From positions 1-55,155 of the forward strand of contig JAAESJ010000001.1 in assembly GCA_024229495.1 (NCBI GenBank): a stretch of DNA of 55,155 nt, in the 5' to 3' direction. Below, piece after piece: positions 9,405 to 17,107 of the stretch. The notes under the pieces were generated by a model. That model saw only the letters and a program-made list of their open reading frames with translations, had not been told where the DNA came from and did no database searches. The stretch is from Verrucomicrobiaceae bacterium. Its GTDB lineage: Bacteria > Verrucomicrobiota > Verrucomicrobiia > Verrucomicrobiales > DEV007. The position numbers and the translations under genes were made by a program. The first letter of the stretch is position 1. Each line of letters opens with the position of its first letter.

Positions 9405-10574
9405 TCACTCAGTGAAAATTACCGGACCGTTGGCTTGTGGTCGCAATGAGCGGATTTTTTCGACTGCGGATATGATGATGTCGGCGGCCGAATTTATTTC
9501 ATCCGTGGTGTTCATGGATGATACCGAGAGTCGGATGCTTGAGAGGGCACGTTCATCACTGTGACCCATCGCCTGCATGATGCGTGAAGGGTCGCGTTTT
9601 CCCGTGCTGCACGCCGATCCGCTGGAGATACAGAGACCTTTCTCTGCGGTAAGTATCAAGAGATCACCGGCAGGTACGTTATCAATACTCAAGTGTGAGG
9701 TGTTCGGTAACCTGTGCTTAGTTGTGCCATTGCGATGGATTCCGTCCATTGCTTCAAAAAGTCGTGTTTCAAGGAGGTCGCGCAGTTCGGCCAGCTTTTC
9801 ACCGCCACTGCTCGCTAGGCGTTGCTTTGCCAGTTCGGCGGCTTTTCCGAGGGCTACGATCTGAGGCACGGCTTCGGTGCCGGCCCGGCGCCCATCTTCC
9901 TGACCGCCTCCGGTCAACAGAGGTGTATAGGGAACGCCTCTGCGAAGGTATAGGGCACCCACCCCCTTAGGGGCATGGAACTTGTGGCCGGAAAGAGAGA
10001 GCATGTCGATATTACCACCGGCTACGGAGATGGGAATTTTTCCCGCTGCATTTACTGCATCCGTATGGAAAAATACACCTGCTGCACGTGCTATTTCCGC
10101 CGCTTCATGCACAGGCTGAATGATCCCGGTTTCGTTGTTTGCCCACATCAGGGTGACAAGGGCTGTATCGGGCCGGATGGCGGTAGCCAATGCTCCTGGA
10201 TCGATACGTCCATCTGCCGGGACAGGGAGCTCGGTAATTTCCAGTTCAGGGGCGAGAGCCTTGGCAAAGAGGATGATCGCAGAGTGTTCAACACTGCTGG
10301 TGACTATATGTCGCTTGTCGGGCTGAGCAGCCAGGGCAGAGGCAATTGCAGCATTGTCAGATTCAGTTCCACATGAAGTGAAGATAATTTCCTCGGGCAA
10401 AGCACCGATTATTCCCGCGACTTGTTCCCTGGCGAGGTTGACCGCTTCCCGGCTGCGTTTGCCGAGGGGATATCCTGTCGAGGGGTTGCCGTATTCCTCG
10501 CCGAGAAAAGGGGTCATGGCTGCAACCACTTCCTCATGAACACGGGTGGTGGCATTATTGTCGAGGTAGATCAT
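9405..10574 (-). CDS. nifS: Cysteine desulfurase (NifS/IscS family)
   Basis: PLP enzyme that removes sulfur from cysteine as a protein persulfide for Fe-S clusters, thiolated tRNA and other cofactors; cytosolic. The 389-residue length fits the family. It starts with MIYLDNNATT, has the SGHKF motif with PLP lysine Lys198, the cofactor-binding TDAVNAAGK region, and a persulfide-forming Cys322 in SSGSACS. That SSGSAC loop is the group I (NifS/IscS) type, not the SufS type. It is tail-to-tail with the GH/GT fusion and not adjacent to iscU or iscR, so the exact sulfur pathway cannot be told. IscS-like assignment is firm; the symbol is a family label. Confidence 0.93.
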   Translation of the reverse strand: MIYLDNNATTRVHEEVVAAMTPFLGEEYGNPSTGYPLGKRSREAVNLAREQVAGIIGALPEEIIFTSCGTESDNAAIASALAAQPDKRHIVTSSVEHSAIILFAKALAPELEITELPVPADGRIDPGALATAIRPDTALVTLMWANNETGIIQPVHEAAEIARAAGVFFHTDAVNAAGKIPISVAGGNIDMLSLSGHKFHAPKGVGALYLRRGVPYTPLLTGGGQEDGRRAGTEAVPQIVALGKAAELAKQRLASSGGEKLAELRDLLETRLFEAMDGIHRNGTTKHRLPNTSHLSIDNVPAGDLLILTAEKGLCISSGSACSTGKRDPSRIMQAMGHSDERALSSIRLSVSSMNTTDEINSAADIIISAVEKIRSLRPQANGPVIFTE

Positions 10575-10744
10575 AAATGTTACTTGTCTGAAAATGTGCC
10601 TTCCCGGCGGCCATGGTCACAACATGTGGTGTTAAGGTGATGGTTGCCCTGGAGGGTGGAGTCAAGAGAAGACGTTGGGGGTTTGCCGCTGCATTTATAT
10701 TCATACATAATCCTATCTCTCGATCTGTCCTGCAAGCAGATCAC

Positions 10745-11971
10745 TTATTGTTCGCTCGGTTCGTATTGATCGGGAGATTTATCCAGCAGGGAGAGCATTT
10801 CTCCGGCCAGAAACAGGGATCCGGTGACCAGAATCGGTTTGTTGTCCAGACGGGCGGTTTCCAGTGCCTCGGTGAGCGTGGCAGTGGCGAGGCTTGGGAT
10901 TGAATCAGGGACTAACTGCGTTAAGTCTTCAGGACGTGCAGTTGTTCGCAAGGTTTGAATGGTCGGAAAGATGAAATGCCCGGCAATTTCAGCCAGCAGG
11001 GTAATCATCGTCGCGATATTTTTGTTTCCAGCTACTGCGCAAATGATTACCGGTTTTGTGTCACCAAACATTTCATGCCAGGTGTGCAAGAGGGCACCAA
11101 CACTTTCTGCATTATGGGCACCGTCGACAATAATATCTGCTTTCCCGGAGCCTTTGATGTGTTCAAAGCGCGCGCGCCATATCACCTTCCCCAGTCCTTT
11201 CCTGATGGCATCCTCTGGTATTTTGAATCCGCCGTGTTGAAGTGCGGCAACCGCCAGCGCCGCATTCCAGCGCTGGTGTTTGCCCGGAAGGGATACTGTG
11301 CTCTCTGTCCATGGCTCGCTGATAAAATGCAATGGGGCACCCTCTTCCAATGCTCGTTTTTCAAGCACTTCACGGGCTTCTTCCGGTTGCGGTGCGCTTA
11401 CAGCAGTCACTCCCGGTTTAAGGATGCCGGCTTTTTCATGTGCTATCTGGCCGAGTGTTTCCCCCAGTATCTGCTGATGATCCATCCCAATCGGGGTAAT
11501 TGCACAGACGGTTGGCGTTAAGACATTGGTGGAATCAAGTCGTCCTCCCAGGCCGACCTCCATCATGGCGGTATCGATGTTCTTCAGGCTAAAAATCTTC
11601 AGGGCCAGTGCTGTTGCGATTTCAAAGAATGTTGGCTGTGGTTGCCATTGAGCGGTTAGTTGTCGCAGGGCATTGATGCCGGCAGCAACTTCGGATCTAT
11701 CTGTCGGCACGCCATCGATCCTGATTCGTTCACAAAAAGACACGAGGTGTGGTGAACTGAAAAATCCGGTTTTCTCTCCGGCGGCCCGTAATATGGATTC
11801 AACAAAGGCACAGGTTGACCCCTTGCCATTGGTACCTGCGACATGGACGATTTTCATCTGGGCAGGCGGCAGGTTGAGCTCCCCGACGAGCCTTTGCATG
11901 TTTGATAGCCCAAGCTTGATGCCGGCAGCTTGACGGCCGTATAGCCAGTCAATGGCTTCGGAGTATTCCAT
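10745..11971 (-). CDS. folC: Bifunctional folylpolyglutamate synthase/dihydrofolate synthase
   Basis: Cytosolic ATP-dependent ligase of the Mur ligase fold. It adds glutamate to dihydropteroate (dihydrofolate synthase) and extends the glutamate tail of folates. The P-loop is in HVAGTNGKGST (about residues 43-53), followed by FFSSPHLVSFCERIRI, the family's folate-site signature, and a VGLGGRLDSTNV stretch. The C-terminal domain begins around VDGAHN. Length 408 is normal. It lies 33 bases downstream of accD in the same direction, the accD-folC order also known in Enterobacteria. The 170 bases downstream, before the desulfurase start, show no gene. Confidence 0.93.
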   Translation of the reverse strand: MEYSEAIDWLYGRQAAGIKLGLSNMQRLVGELNLPPAQMKIVHVAGTNGKGSTCAFVESILRAAGEKTGFFSSPHLVSFCERIRIDGVPTDRSEVAAGINALRQLTAQWQPQPTFFEIATALALKIFSLKNIDTAMMEVGLGGRLDSTNVLTPTVCAITPIGMDHQQILGETLGQIAHEKAGILKPGVTAVSAPQPEEAREVLEKRALEEGAPLHFISEPWTESTVSLPGKHQRWNAALAVAALQHGGFKIPEDAIRKGLGKVIWRARFEHIKGSGKADIIVDGAHNAESVGALLHTWHEMFGDTKPVIICAVAGNKNIATMITLLAEIAGHFIFPTIQTLRTTARPEDLTQLVPDSIPSLATATLTEALETARLDNKPILVTGSLFLAGEMLSLLDKSPDQYEPSEQ

Positions 11972-12004
11972 GGTGGCAGGGGGCAGAGTCTGAGCAGCTT
12001 TCCC

Positions 12005-12835
12005 TCAGGGAAGAAGATAACCCAGCAATGTGGCCAGACGATCACGCAGGTCTCGGCGTTCAACGATCATGTCGACCAGACCATGCTCATGCATGAATTC
12101 CGCAGTCTGGAACCCTTCGGGGAGTTCCTGGTGCGTTGTTTCCTTCACTACCCGCGGACCCGCGAAACCGATCATGCATCCCGGCTCTGCGAGGATAACG
12201 TCACCGAGTGTTGCGAAGCTCGCGGTTACCCCGCCAGTGGTCGGGTGGGTGAGCACCGAGATAAACGGCAGTTTGGCCTTGGCGTGTAGTGCCAGTGCGC
12301 CGCTCGTCTTGGCCATCTGCATCAGGCTGAGGATTCCTTCGTGCATTCTGGCGCCACCTGATGCGGAGACGATCACGACTGCTGATTTTTCACTTGTGGC
12401 GGCCTCGATTGCCCGCGTGATTTTCTCGCCTACAGCTGAGCCCATGCTTGCGCCAAGGAACCGAAAATCCATCACACAGAGAATTGCAGCATGGCCAATA
12501 ATACTGATACGTCCGGTAACTACCGCTTCATTAAGGCCGGTGGCTTTACGGTATTTGTCGATTTTTTCGCTGTATGTCTTGAATCCCAGGGCGTCAATAC
12601 TGGTTAATGCCCTGTCCAGTTCCTCAAAACTTCCAGGGTCGGCAAGGCAATCAATCCGCTCCTGTGCACTGAGGGTAAAGTGGTGGTTGCAGTTCGGGCA
12701 GGTACGCAGGTTTTTCTTCAGCTCAAGCTCGTGAATGACATCACCACAATCGGGACACTTTTGCCAGAGTCCTTCCGGCATGTCCCGTTTCTTGTCTCCA
12801 CTTCCGCGGAAGATGGGTTTATTAAAGATGGCCAT
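12005..12835 (-). CDS. accD: Acetyl-CoA carboxylase carboxyltransferase subunit beta
   Basis: Beta subunit of the carboxyltransferase half of acetyl-CoA carboxylase, which transfers CO2 from carboxybiotin to acetyl-CoA to make malonyl-CoA for fatty acid synthesis. A four-cysteine zinc ribbon is visible near the N-terminus (Cys27, Cys30, Cys46, Cys49 in CPDCGD and CPNCNHH). The crotonase-like core carries SASGGARMHEG and LTHPTTGGVTAS signatures. Length 276 is normal. The alpha subunit accA is not in this window. It is followed by folC, probably in one transcript. Confidence 0.95.
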   Translation of the reverse strand: MAIFNKPIFRGSGDKKRDMPEGLWQKCPDCGDVIHELELKKNLRTCPNCNHHFTLSAQERIDCLADPGSFEELDRALTSIDALGFKTYSEKIDKYRKATGLNEAVVTGRISIIGHAAILCVMDFRFLGASMGSAVGEKITRAIEAATSEKSAVVIVSASGGARMHEGILSLMQMAKTSGALALHAKAKLPFISVLTHPTTGGVTASFATLGDVILAEPGCMIGFAGPRVVKETTHQELPEGFQTAEFMHEHGLVDMIVERRDLRDRLATLLGYLLP

Positions 12836-12880
12836 CGTTTCAGGAAATTCAGTATATATCAGCCCGCATTAGCAGAAAAT

Positions 12881-13630
12881 CTAGCCTCTGGCGAGGGTTG
12901 CTACAACCACCTTCTCCGCTTTGCCCTCTTCCCTTAGCACCTTGGCACAGGCATCGGCAGTTGCGCCAGTGGTGAACATATCGTCAATAAGAAGGATTCG
13001 TGCACCTTTTATTACGGAATGAACGCTCAGAGAAGGTCGCAATGCAAATGCACCGTGCAGATTGCCCAGGCGTTCCTTTCTCGTTAATTGTGCCTGGCTG
13101 GAGGTATACCTTGTTCGGTGCAACGCACGGCACATGGGCAGTGTCCGGGTTCTGGAAATAGCAGAAGCTATTTCGGTTGCCTGATTGTATCCGCGTTCCC
13201 TTTTTCTTCTCCTGTGGAGGGGAACAGGAACCAGTAACCAGCCTTTCCCTCCCCCGATACGCGGGTCATCCAAGGCGCTCTCAGCCAGCTTGCCCAGTGT
13301 ATTTCGCATGGCAATACGGCGGTGATATTTGAAATCATGAATCATGTCCCGGATGCAGCCACTTGCAAGGTAGGCGGCTATAGAAAACTCGAAGGACACT
13401 CTTCTTCCACTGCAGTTTGAACAATTGAACGAACCGCTGATTTCACCGTCGCAAGGCTGGCCGCAACAGGAACAGAACGGTGCGCGTATTGGTTTAAGCG
13501 TGCTGGTGCATTGTGGACATAGACCAGGCTTACCGATTTCTGATTTGCAACCAAAGCAACTGGACGGATATAGCAGGTTGATGATGCCGGCGCCAATATT
13601 GCGCAGTGAGGTCGTTAGTGTGTCCTTCAT
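12881..13630 (-). CDS. ComF family phosphoribosyltransferase-like protein
   Basis: N-terminal zinc-finger with three CxxC pairs (CFGC, CPQC, CSCC) followed by a type I phosphoribosyltransferase-like domain with the PRPP-loop ILLIDDMFTTGAT near the C-terminus. The basic motif RRRKRERGYNQA is the usual ComF/GntX signature. ComF proteins are needed for DNA uptake in some transformable bacteria, but many carriers are not known to be competent. I prefer the ATG at 13630; the frame stays open to a TTG at 13723, which would add 31 residues with no recognisable feature. It lies upstream of accD, separated by 45 bases. Confidence 0.85.
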   Translation of the reverse strand: MKDTLTTSLRNIGAGIINLLYPSSCFGCKSEIGKPGLCPQCTSTLKPIRAPFCSCCGQPCDGEISGSFNCSNCSGRRVSFEFSIAAYLASGCIRDMIHDFKYHRRIAMRNTLGKLAESALDDPRIGGGKGWLLVPVPLHRRRKRERGYNQATEIASAISRTRTLPMCRALHRTRYTSSQAQLTRKERLGNLHGAFALRPSLSVHSVIKGARILLIDDMFTTGATADACAKVLREEGKAEKVVVATLARG

Positions 13631-13770
13631 GGGTTGGCTAAGCCATGAGATTGGCAATTTTCGGATCGCGGGTGTGATTACCGATGCGGGCTGTCCTGCA
13701 TAGGGTGTTGCGGGAGTTACCAATGATCATGATCAGTATTTACCCTGTAAATGTTCGCTATTGCAATCTG

Positions 13771-14709
13771 TCAGGGGCGCCGATGCCGGAAATACAGCCA
13801 AATTGCACTTACCACACCCGTTAGGCAGACGGTTGTCAGGGGGATCAGACCGCTCTTGAGGTTAGTGCCGATATAGGGAAGGAAGAGCTCCGGAGAATAC
13901 TGCCTTGGCATGAAGGTATGATACCGGTAGAGCTCGTAGGAGAACACCCATCCTGAGTGCAGCCCGATGCTCAGCCAGAGAGAGCATGTTCGCAACCTTG
14001 CCCATCCCAAGACCCACCCAACGGCAAAGAGCGTGGCAAACTCCGCGGCGATGAATACCGGGTTACCGAAGTGAATAAATATTTGCCCGATTATCCAGAA
14101 TCCTGTCGTGAGCTTAACATCGGCATCATTGAGATCGATTGTCCCGGGCGGCTTGAGGAAGTGCACCAGAGCAAAAAAGAAGGTGACAAACAGCAGGGCT
14201 ATTGATTGCCGGCTACTGCGCAATACTGCGTCGAGTAACATTCCGCGGAAAATCCATTCTTCCAGCAGGCTTACGACTAACGCAGTTACCATGAACTTTC
14301 CGGCCATGCGGAGATCAAATCCCTTGTCACTTTCGAACAGCCCCAGGGCGAGATAAGCGCATCCCAGGATCAGCAGGAATCCTCCCGCGAGAAAAAATCC
14401 GCCCAGGAAGTGTGATTTCCAGGCAGGATTAGCCTTCGTTGACAGCAAGGTAAAAGATTTGCGCCCGAGCTTCAGGGATCGCAAAAGCGGGATGATGCAG
14501 ATAAGTGCCGCAAGCAAGATGGCGCGGTTGAAGTAACGGTCGAAGTCGCTTCTTTTCAGGACTGCCGAGATGTATCCATCAAGTATCGGCAGGTCGGCCA
14601 TCCATTTACCGGCATAGAAGATTAGCGGTGCCAAGGCTGCTCCTAGGGCTATGGTGCAACCCAGCCAACTTAGCAGTTTTAGCGCATCGGATTGGATGTG
14701 GCGGGTCAC
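13771..14709 (-). CDS. CPBP family intramembrane glutamic endopeptidase
   Basis: Membrane protein of 312 residues with about eight hydrophobic segments. It carries the CPBP/Rce1-type motifs: EEWIFRG (Glu150, Glu151, Arg155), an FALVH histidine in a following helix, and GLHSGW near the C-terminus. The family cleaves prenylated proteins in eukaryotes and various peptides or membrane proteins in bacteria; the substrate here is unknown. It diverges from the small gene at 14748 with only 38 bases between start codons, so the two promoters must overlap. Confidence 0.88.
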   Translation of the reverse strand: MTRHIQSDALKLLSWLGCTIALGAALAPLIFYAGKWMADLPILDGYISAVLKRSDFDRYFNRAILLAALICIIPLLRSLKLGRKSFTLLSTKANPAWKSHFLGGFFLAGGFLLILGCAYLALGLFESDKGFDLRMAGKFMVTALVVSLLEEWIFRGMLLDAVLRSSRQSIALLFVTFFFALVHFLKPPGTIDLNDADVKLTTGFWIIGQIFIHFGNPVFIAAEFATLFAVGWVLGWARLRTCSLWLSIGLHSGWVFSYELYRYHTFMPRQYSPELFLPYIGTNLKSGLIPLTTVCLTGVVSAIWLYFRHRRP

Positions 14710-14747
14710 TTTGTTGTGGAGTTGAGGGTATAGGATACCTTTGAACA

Positions 14748-15125
14748 GTGAGAATTCACGCCGAGAGGAAGCCCGATGACAAATGCTTTGTGAGCTATTA
14801 TTATGGTTTAGTGAAAATCCACGATTGGCGAGTGCGTAATGAAACCGGAGAAAATCGACTCTGGAGGGCTACCAAGCATGGTGGCAAGTGGTCATTCATG
14901 TCCCGCTTACAGCGTTCCGAGGAGGAATGGACAGCTCATGATACCATGAGTCTTGATGATCTGCAGAAGGTGCGCGAGGTGCTTTTCAACAAATATCAGC
15001 GGCGGCGTCTGCCGTGGGAGGATGTTGTCCAGATTGATGCCATGATTGAGGATGCGCAGGCAGGTGTGGATAATGCGGATAATGCGGATAATGCGGGTGA
15101 TGCCGGTGAAATCTCTCAAGAGTAG
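14748..15125 (+). CDS. Small unknown acidic-tailed protein
   Basis: I do not recognise this 125-residue protein. It starts at a GTG because no in-frame ATG occurs before residue 51. The first 60 residues look like a small beta-rich fold (CFVSYYYG, WRVRNETG, LWRATKHGGKW), then a charged helical part (DDLQKVREVLFNKYQRRR). The C-terminus is a low-complexity Asp-Asn-Ala tail from a 9-bp tandem repeat. It ends 6 bases before the cobalamin adenosyltransferase, so the two are probably co-transcribed. No signal peptide or membrane segment is seen. Confidence 0.65.
   Translation: MRIHAERKPDDKCFVSYYYGLVKIHDWRVRNETGENRLWRATKHGGKWSFMSRLQRSEEEWTAHDTMSLDDLQKVREVLFNKYQRRRLPWEDVVQIDAMIEDAQAGVDNADNADNAGDAGEISQE
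15069..15095 (+). repeat. Three tandem copies of a 9-bp repeat
   Basis: GATAATGCG occurs three times head to tail, then a degenerate fourth copy (GGTGATGCC). In frame it encodes Asp-Asn-Ala three times. As the unit is a multiple of three, slippage would alter tail length without a frameshift. Confidence 0.9.
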
Positions 15126-15131
15126 CAGGCA

Positions 15132-15659
15132 ATGAGTATTACTACACGCAGGGGAGATGAGGGTGAGACTGAACTTATGTTTGGTCGCCGTGTTCCCAAG
15201 AGTCATCCACGTATCATTGCGGGGGGTGCGGTTGATGAACTTAATGCCGTACTAGGCCTGGTTCGGGCAGCGGACAGCGGAGACTTCCTCCGTGGATTGA
15301 TTGCGGCAGTGCAGGAGGACCTTGTGGTTTTAATGGGTGATGTTGCAACTCTTCCGGAGGATATTGCAAGGTATCAGGCAGCAGGATTTGATCTTTTTTG
15401 TTCCGATCGTGTTAACAAGCTTGATTCCCGGGTAGAGCTTATCGAGGGGCAGGGAGTGACATTTAAAGGTTGGGTTTTTCCGGGAGCTTCCTCGGACATG
15501 CTTGCCGCGCACCTGGATCATGCGCGCACGGTTTGCCGGCGCGCTGAAAGGGAATTGGTCATGCTTGGTGATGACGTCAACGAGGCAATCCTGGTTTACC
15601 TTAATCGTCTTTCTGATGTCTTGTGGCTTTCTGCACGAGATCGTGAACAGGGGGTTTAG
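15132..15659 (+). CDS. PduO-type cob(I)yrinic acid a,c-diamide adenosyltransferase
   Basis: Transfers the adenosyl group of ATP to cob(I)alamin to make adenosylcobalamin. Family motifs are present: TRRGDEGET at the N-terminus (ATP-binding, usually TxTGDxGxT), then RVPKSHPRIIAGGAVDELNA, then the CRRAERE helix and LNRLSDVLW near the C-terminus. Length 175 fits a stand-alone enzyme. The N-terminal motif has Arg where many members have Thr-Gly spacing, a mild deviation. No cobalamin riboswitch or other B12 gene is seen next to it, which suggests cofactor salvage (inference). Convergent with the aspartic protease 8 bases downstream. Confidence 0.88.
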   Translation: MSITTRRGDEGETELMFGRRVPKSHPRIIAGGAVDELNAVLGLVRAADSGDFLRGLIAAVQEDLVVLMGDVATLPEDIARYQAAGFDLFCSDRVNKLDSRVELIEGQGVTFKGWVFPGASSDMLAAHLDHARTVCRRAERELVMLGDDVNEAILVYLNRLSDVLWLSARDREQGV

Positions 15660-15667
15660 CCATTGTT

Positions 15668-16405
15668 TCAACCATCTTCCCTCAAATACATTACCCTTCC
15701 CTTATAGTCGATTACTGCCTCGAGGTCCTCAAGGAGATCAAATCCTATAATACCGTCAAATTTTGTGGATTTTCCTTGGCCTGAAACAATGCCGGAGAGG
15801 TCTAATACCGCGACGGTGACATTCTTCTTTGGAACGCTGCCAACCGTGATCAAGGGAAGGAATGCCATGCCGATGGGTCCGGCAGGGCCACCTATTCCAC
15901 CGGCAAACCCCACATTCTCCTGAATGTCGAGTTTAAGGTCCTTGGCTTTGGTTCGATCAATTACCGAGCTCTGTGCCCCGGTATCCAGGAGGAAGCTGAG
16001 CCGCTGGCCTGCAATGGTGATTTCCAGCAGGGACTGGTTGTTTTGCAGCTTGAGGGGTACCCCCTTAAAGCCGCGTGCGGAAAAAAGCTCCTTCAGATCT
16101 ACTGCCTGCAAACGAGCCCTGTGTTCTTCTGCAGGGTTCCAGCTGTCGATGAATTCCTGATCCGACTGGGAAAGGGTGCCGGTTGCCACCCTGTAGGTAA
16201 TTCCATTGCTCATGCGCAGGTGTACAATGTCATTCTTTTTGTCGGTGACTTTTGCGCGGATTGTTTTACCTGCCTTGTTGGTAAATGTGCGGTAACCCGT
16301 GTTTTCTCCGGCTTGTTGCGCTGTCGAGGAACCGCCGGTGCATAGCATCAGGCCGAAACCAATGAGCGTAATTAAGCGGTTTTTTGGGGAACGGGGTGTC
16401 CACAT
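15668..16405 (-). CDS. Secreted SHD1-domain/retroviral-type aspartic protease
   Basis: Start set at the ATG at 16405 because it gives a signal peptide (MWTPRSPKNR then a hydrophobic stretch ending near Ala-Gln-Gln); an in-frame ATG at 16462 would put 19 polar residues ahead of it. After the signal peptide comes a region resembling SHD1 (a YRTFTNKAGKTIRAKV start and FIDSW end), a domain found in many exported proteins of this phylum. The C-terminal half is a clan AA protease like retropepsin: LLDTGAQSS with catalytic Asp141, a flap-like glycine-rich stretch (GGIGGPAGPIG), and IIGFDLL, the usual hydrophobic-Gly motif. One catalytic Asp per chain means it should act as a dimer. The target is unknown. 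Confidence 0.75.
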   Translation of the reverse strand: MWTPRSPKNRLITLIGFGLMLCTGGSSTAQQAGENTGYRTFTNKAGKTIRAKVTDKKNDIVHLRMSNGITYRVATGTLSQSDQEFIDSWNPAEEHRARLQAVDLKELFSARGFKGVPLKLQNNQSLLEITIAGQRLSFLLDTGAQSSVIDRTKAKDLKLDIQENVGFAGGIGGPAGPIGMAFLPLITVGSVPKKNVTVAVLDLSGIVSGQGKSTKFDGIIGFDLLEDLEAVIDYKGRVMYLREDG

Positions 16406-16451
16406 GGAGCAGAACTTACCATATTCTTCCCGATCTGCCCGGATCATGCTG

Positions 16452-16482
16452 CATTTAGCCACATCCAGGATGAGGCTAAATG
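16452..16482 (-). other. Long near-perfect inverted repeat
   Basis: CATTTAGCC (16452-16460) pairs with GGCTAAATG (16474-16482); inside, CATCC and GGATG also pair, separated by one base. The 31 bases form an almost perfect palindrome. It sits between the zinc-transporter remnant and the aspartic protease. No T-run follows on either strand, so it is a poor intrinsic terminator; it may be an operator, a mRNA hairpin or a deletion scar. Confidence 0.55.
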
Positions 16483-16528
16483 ATGGCTGCGGTCTCCTTC
16501 ATCGTGGCTTTGAGCGTCTTTATCGCTA

Positions 16529-16740
16529 TTACCCGTTAGGAATTTGGAGAAGCGTCGCCGGGAGCTTAATTTGCCAATGAAGAGGACGGTGAAATAGGAT
16601 GATACTGGGATCTGCGGTAATATTCCAGCGCAGGCTGAACTCCAGGCCGAGTATCAGGAACAGAGCGCAGAGCACCATTGCCCAGATCATCATACTAGCC
16701 ATCCCGCAGGCAAAGCGGGACCCCATAGCAGCGGGCTTGG
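16529..16740 (-). pseudogene. 3' remnant of a zinc/manganese ABC transporter permease (znuB-like)
   Basis: From about 16740 the minus strand encodes PKPAAMGSRF, then a hydrophobic helix (MIWAMVLCALFLILGLEFSL) and a WNITADPSIIL end. This is the pattern of the last transmembrane helix and tail of ABC-3 family permeases (ZnuB/MntB), where PAA, a helix and a Pro-Ser/Gly-x-Ile-Val end are typical. Only about 60-70 residues of an expected 260-plus are present. It directly follows the znuA fragment but in another reading frame, so no fused protein can be made without a frameshift. Confidence 0.6.
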
Positions 16741-16970
16741 GAAAAGGTGTGCGGAGCCTGTCCGTTATCGACCAGGACATCGACGTGGACATGCTTGCCT
16801 CCTACCTTACGAACCAGGTTGGCAAGAGGCGGGACACTGACCATTATGCGTAATTTTCCTTTTTGGCCTGAGGAATCACCCATTCTGTTGCTCTCTGTAC
16901 CGCTACTGAAGAGGCTCAAAGTGCGAAATACGCTAAGCCATAGCAATGTTGCTTTGATATGGCGGGACAT
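16735..16970 (-). pseudogene. 5' remnant of a zinc ABC transporter substrate-binding protein (znuA-like)
   Basis: Starts with a signal-peptide-like stretch (MSRHIKATLLWLSVF) and continues with the family's conserved first strand and helix: VSVPPLANLVRKVGG, then VDVLVDNGQAPHTFS, the metal-ligand His motif of the PHTFEP/PHTYEP type. Similarity stops right after PHTFS at about 16740, where the permease tail begins in another frame. About 80 of an expected 290-320 residues remain. The order znuA start to znuB end in one direction fits a single deletion that removed the rest of znuA, any znuC, and most of znuB. Confidence 0.75.
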
Positions 16971-17107
16971 GAGAACCTAAGGTTTCGTGCATTGATTTAT
17001 AAACGCAACTATATTGCAACAACAGGAGATTGATATTTCTTGCGGTGGCGTTAAATTCACTGTCCCTCCAATTCATTAATTAAGGAACCTCATATTCAAA
17101 CACTGCC

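Noticed and set aside
13957..14356. Two 82-residue + strand frames opposite the CPBP protease
   Set aside because: Antisense to conserved membrane segments and motifs of the protease; no features of their own.
17005..17020. GCAAC-TATATT-GCAAC direct repeat upstream of the FKBP gene as a Zur site
   Set aside because: It is a direct, not inverted, repeat and does not match a known Zur box; only the nearby zinc remnant made it tempting.
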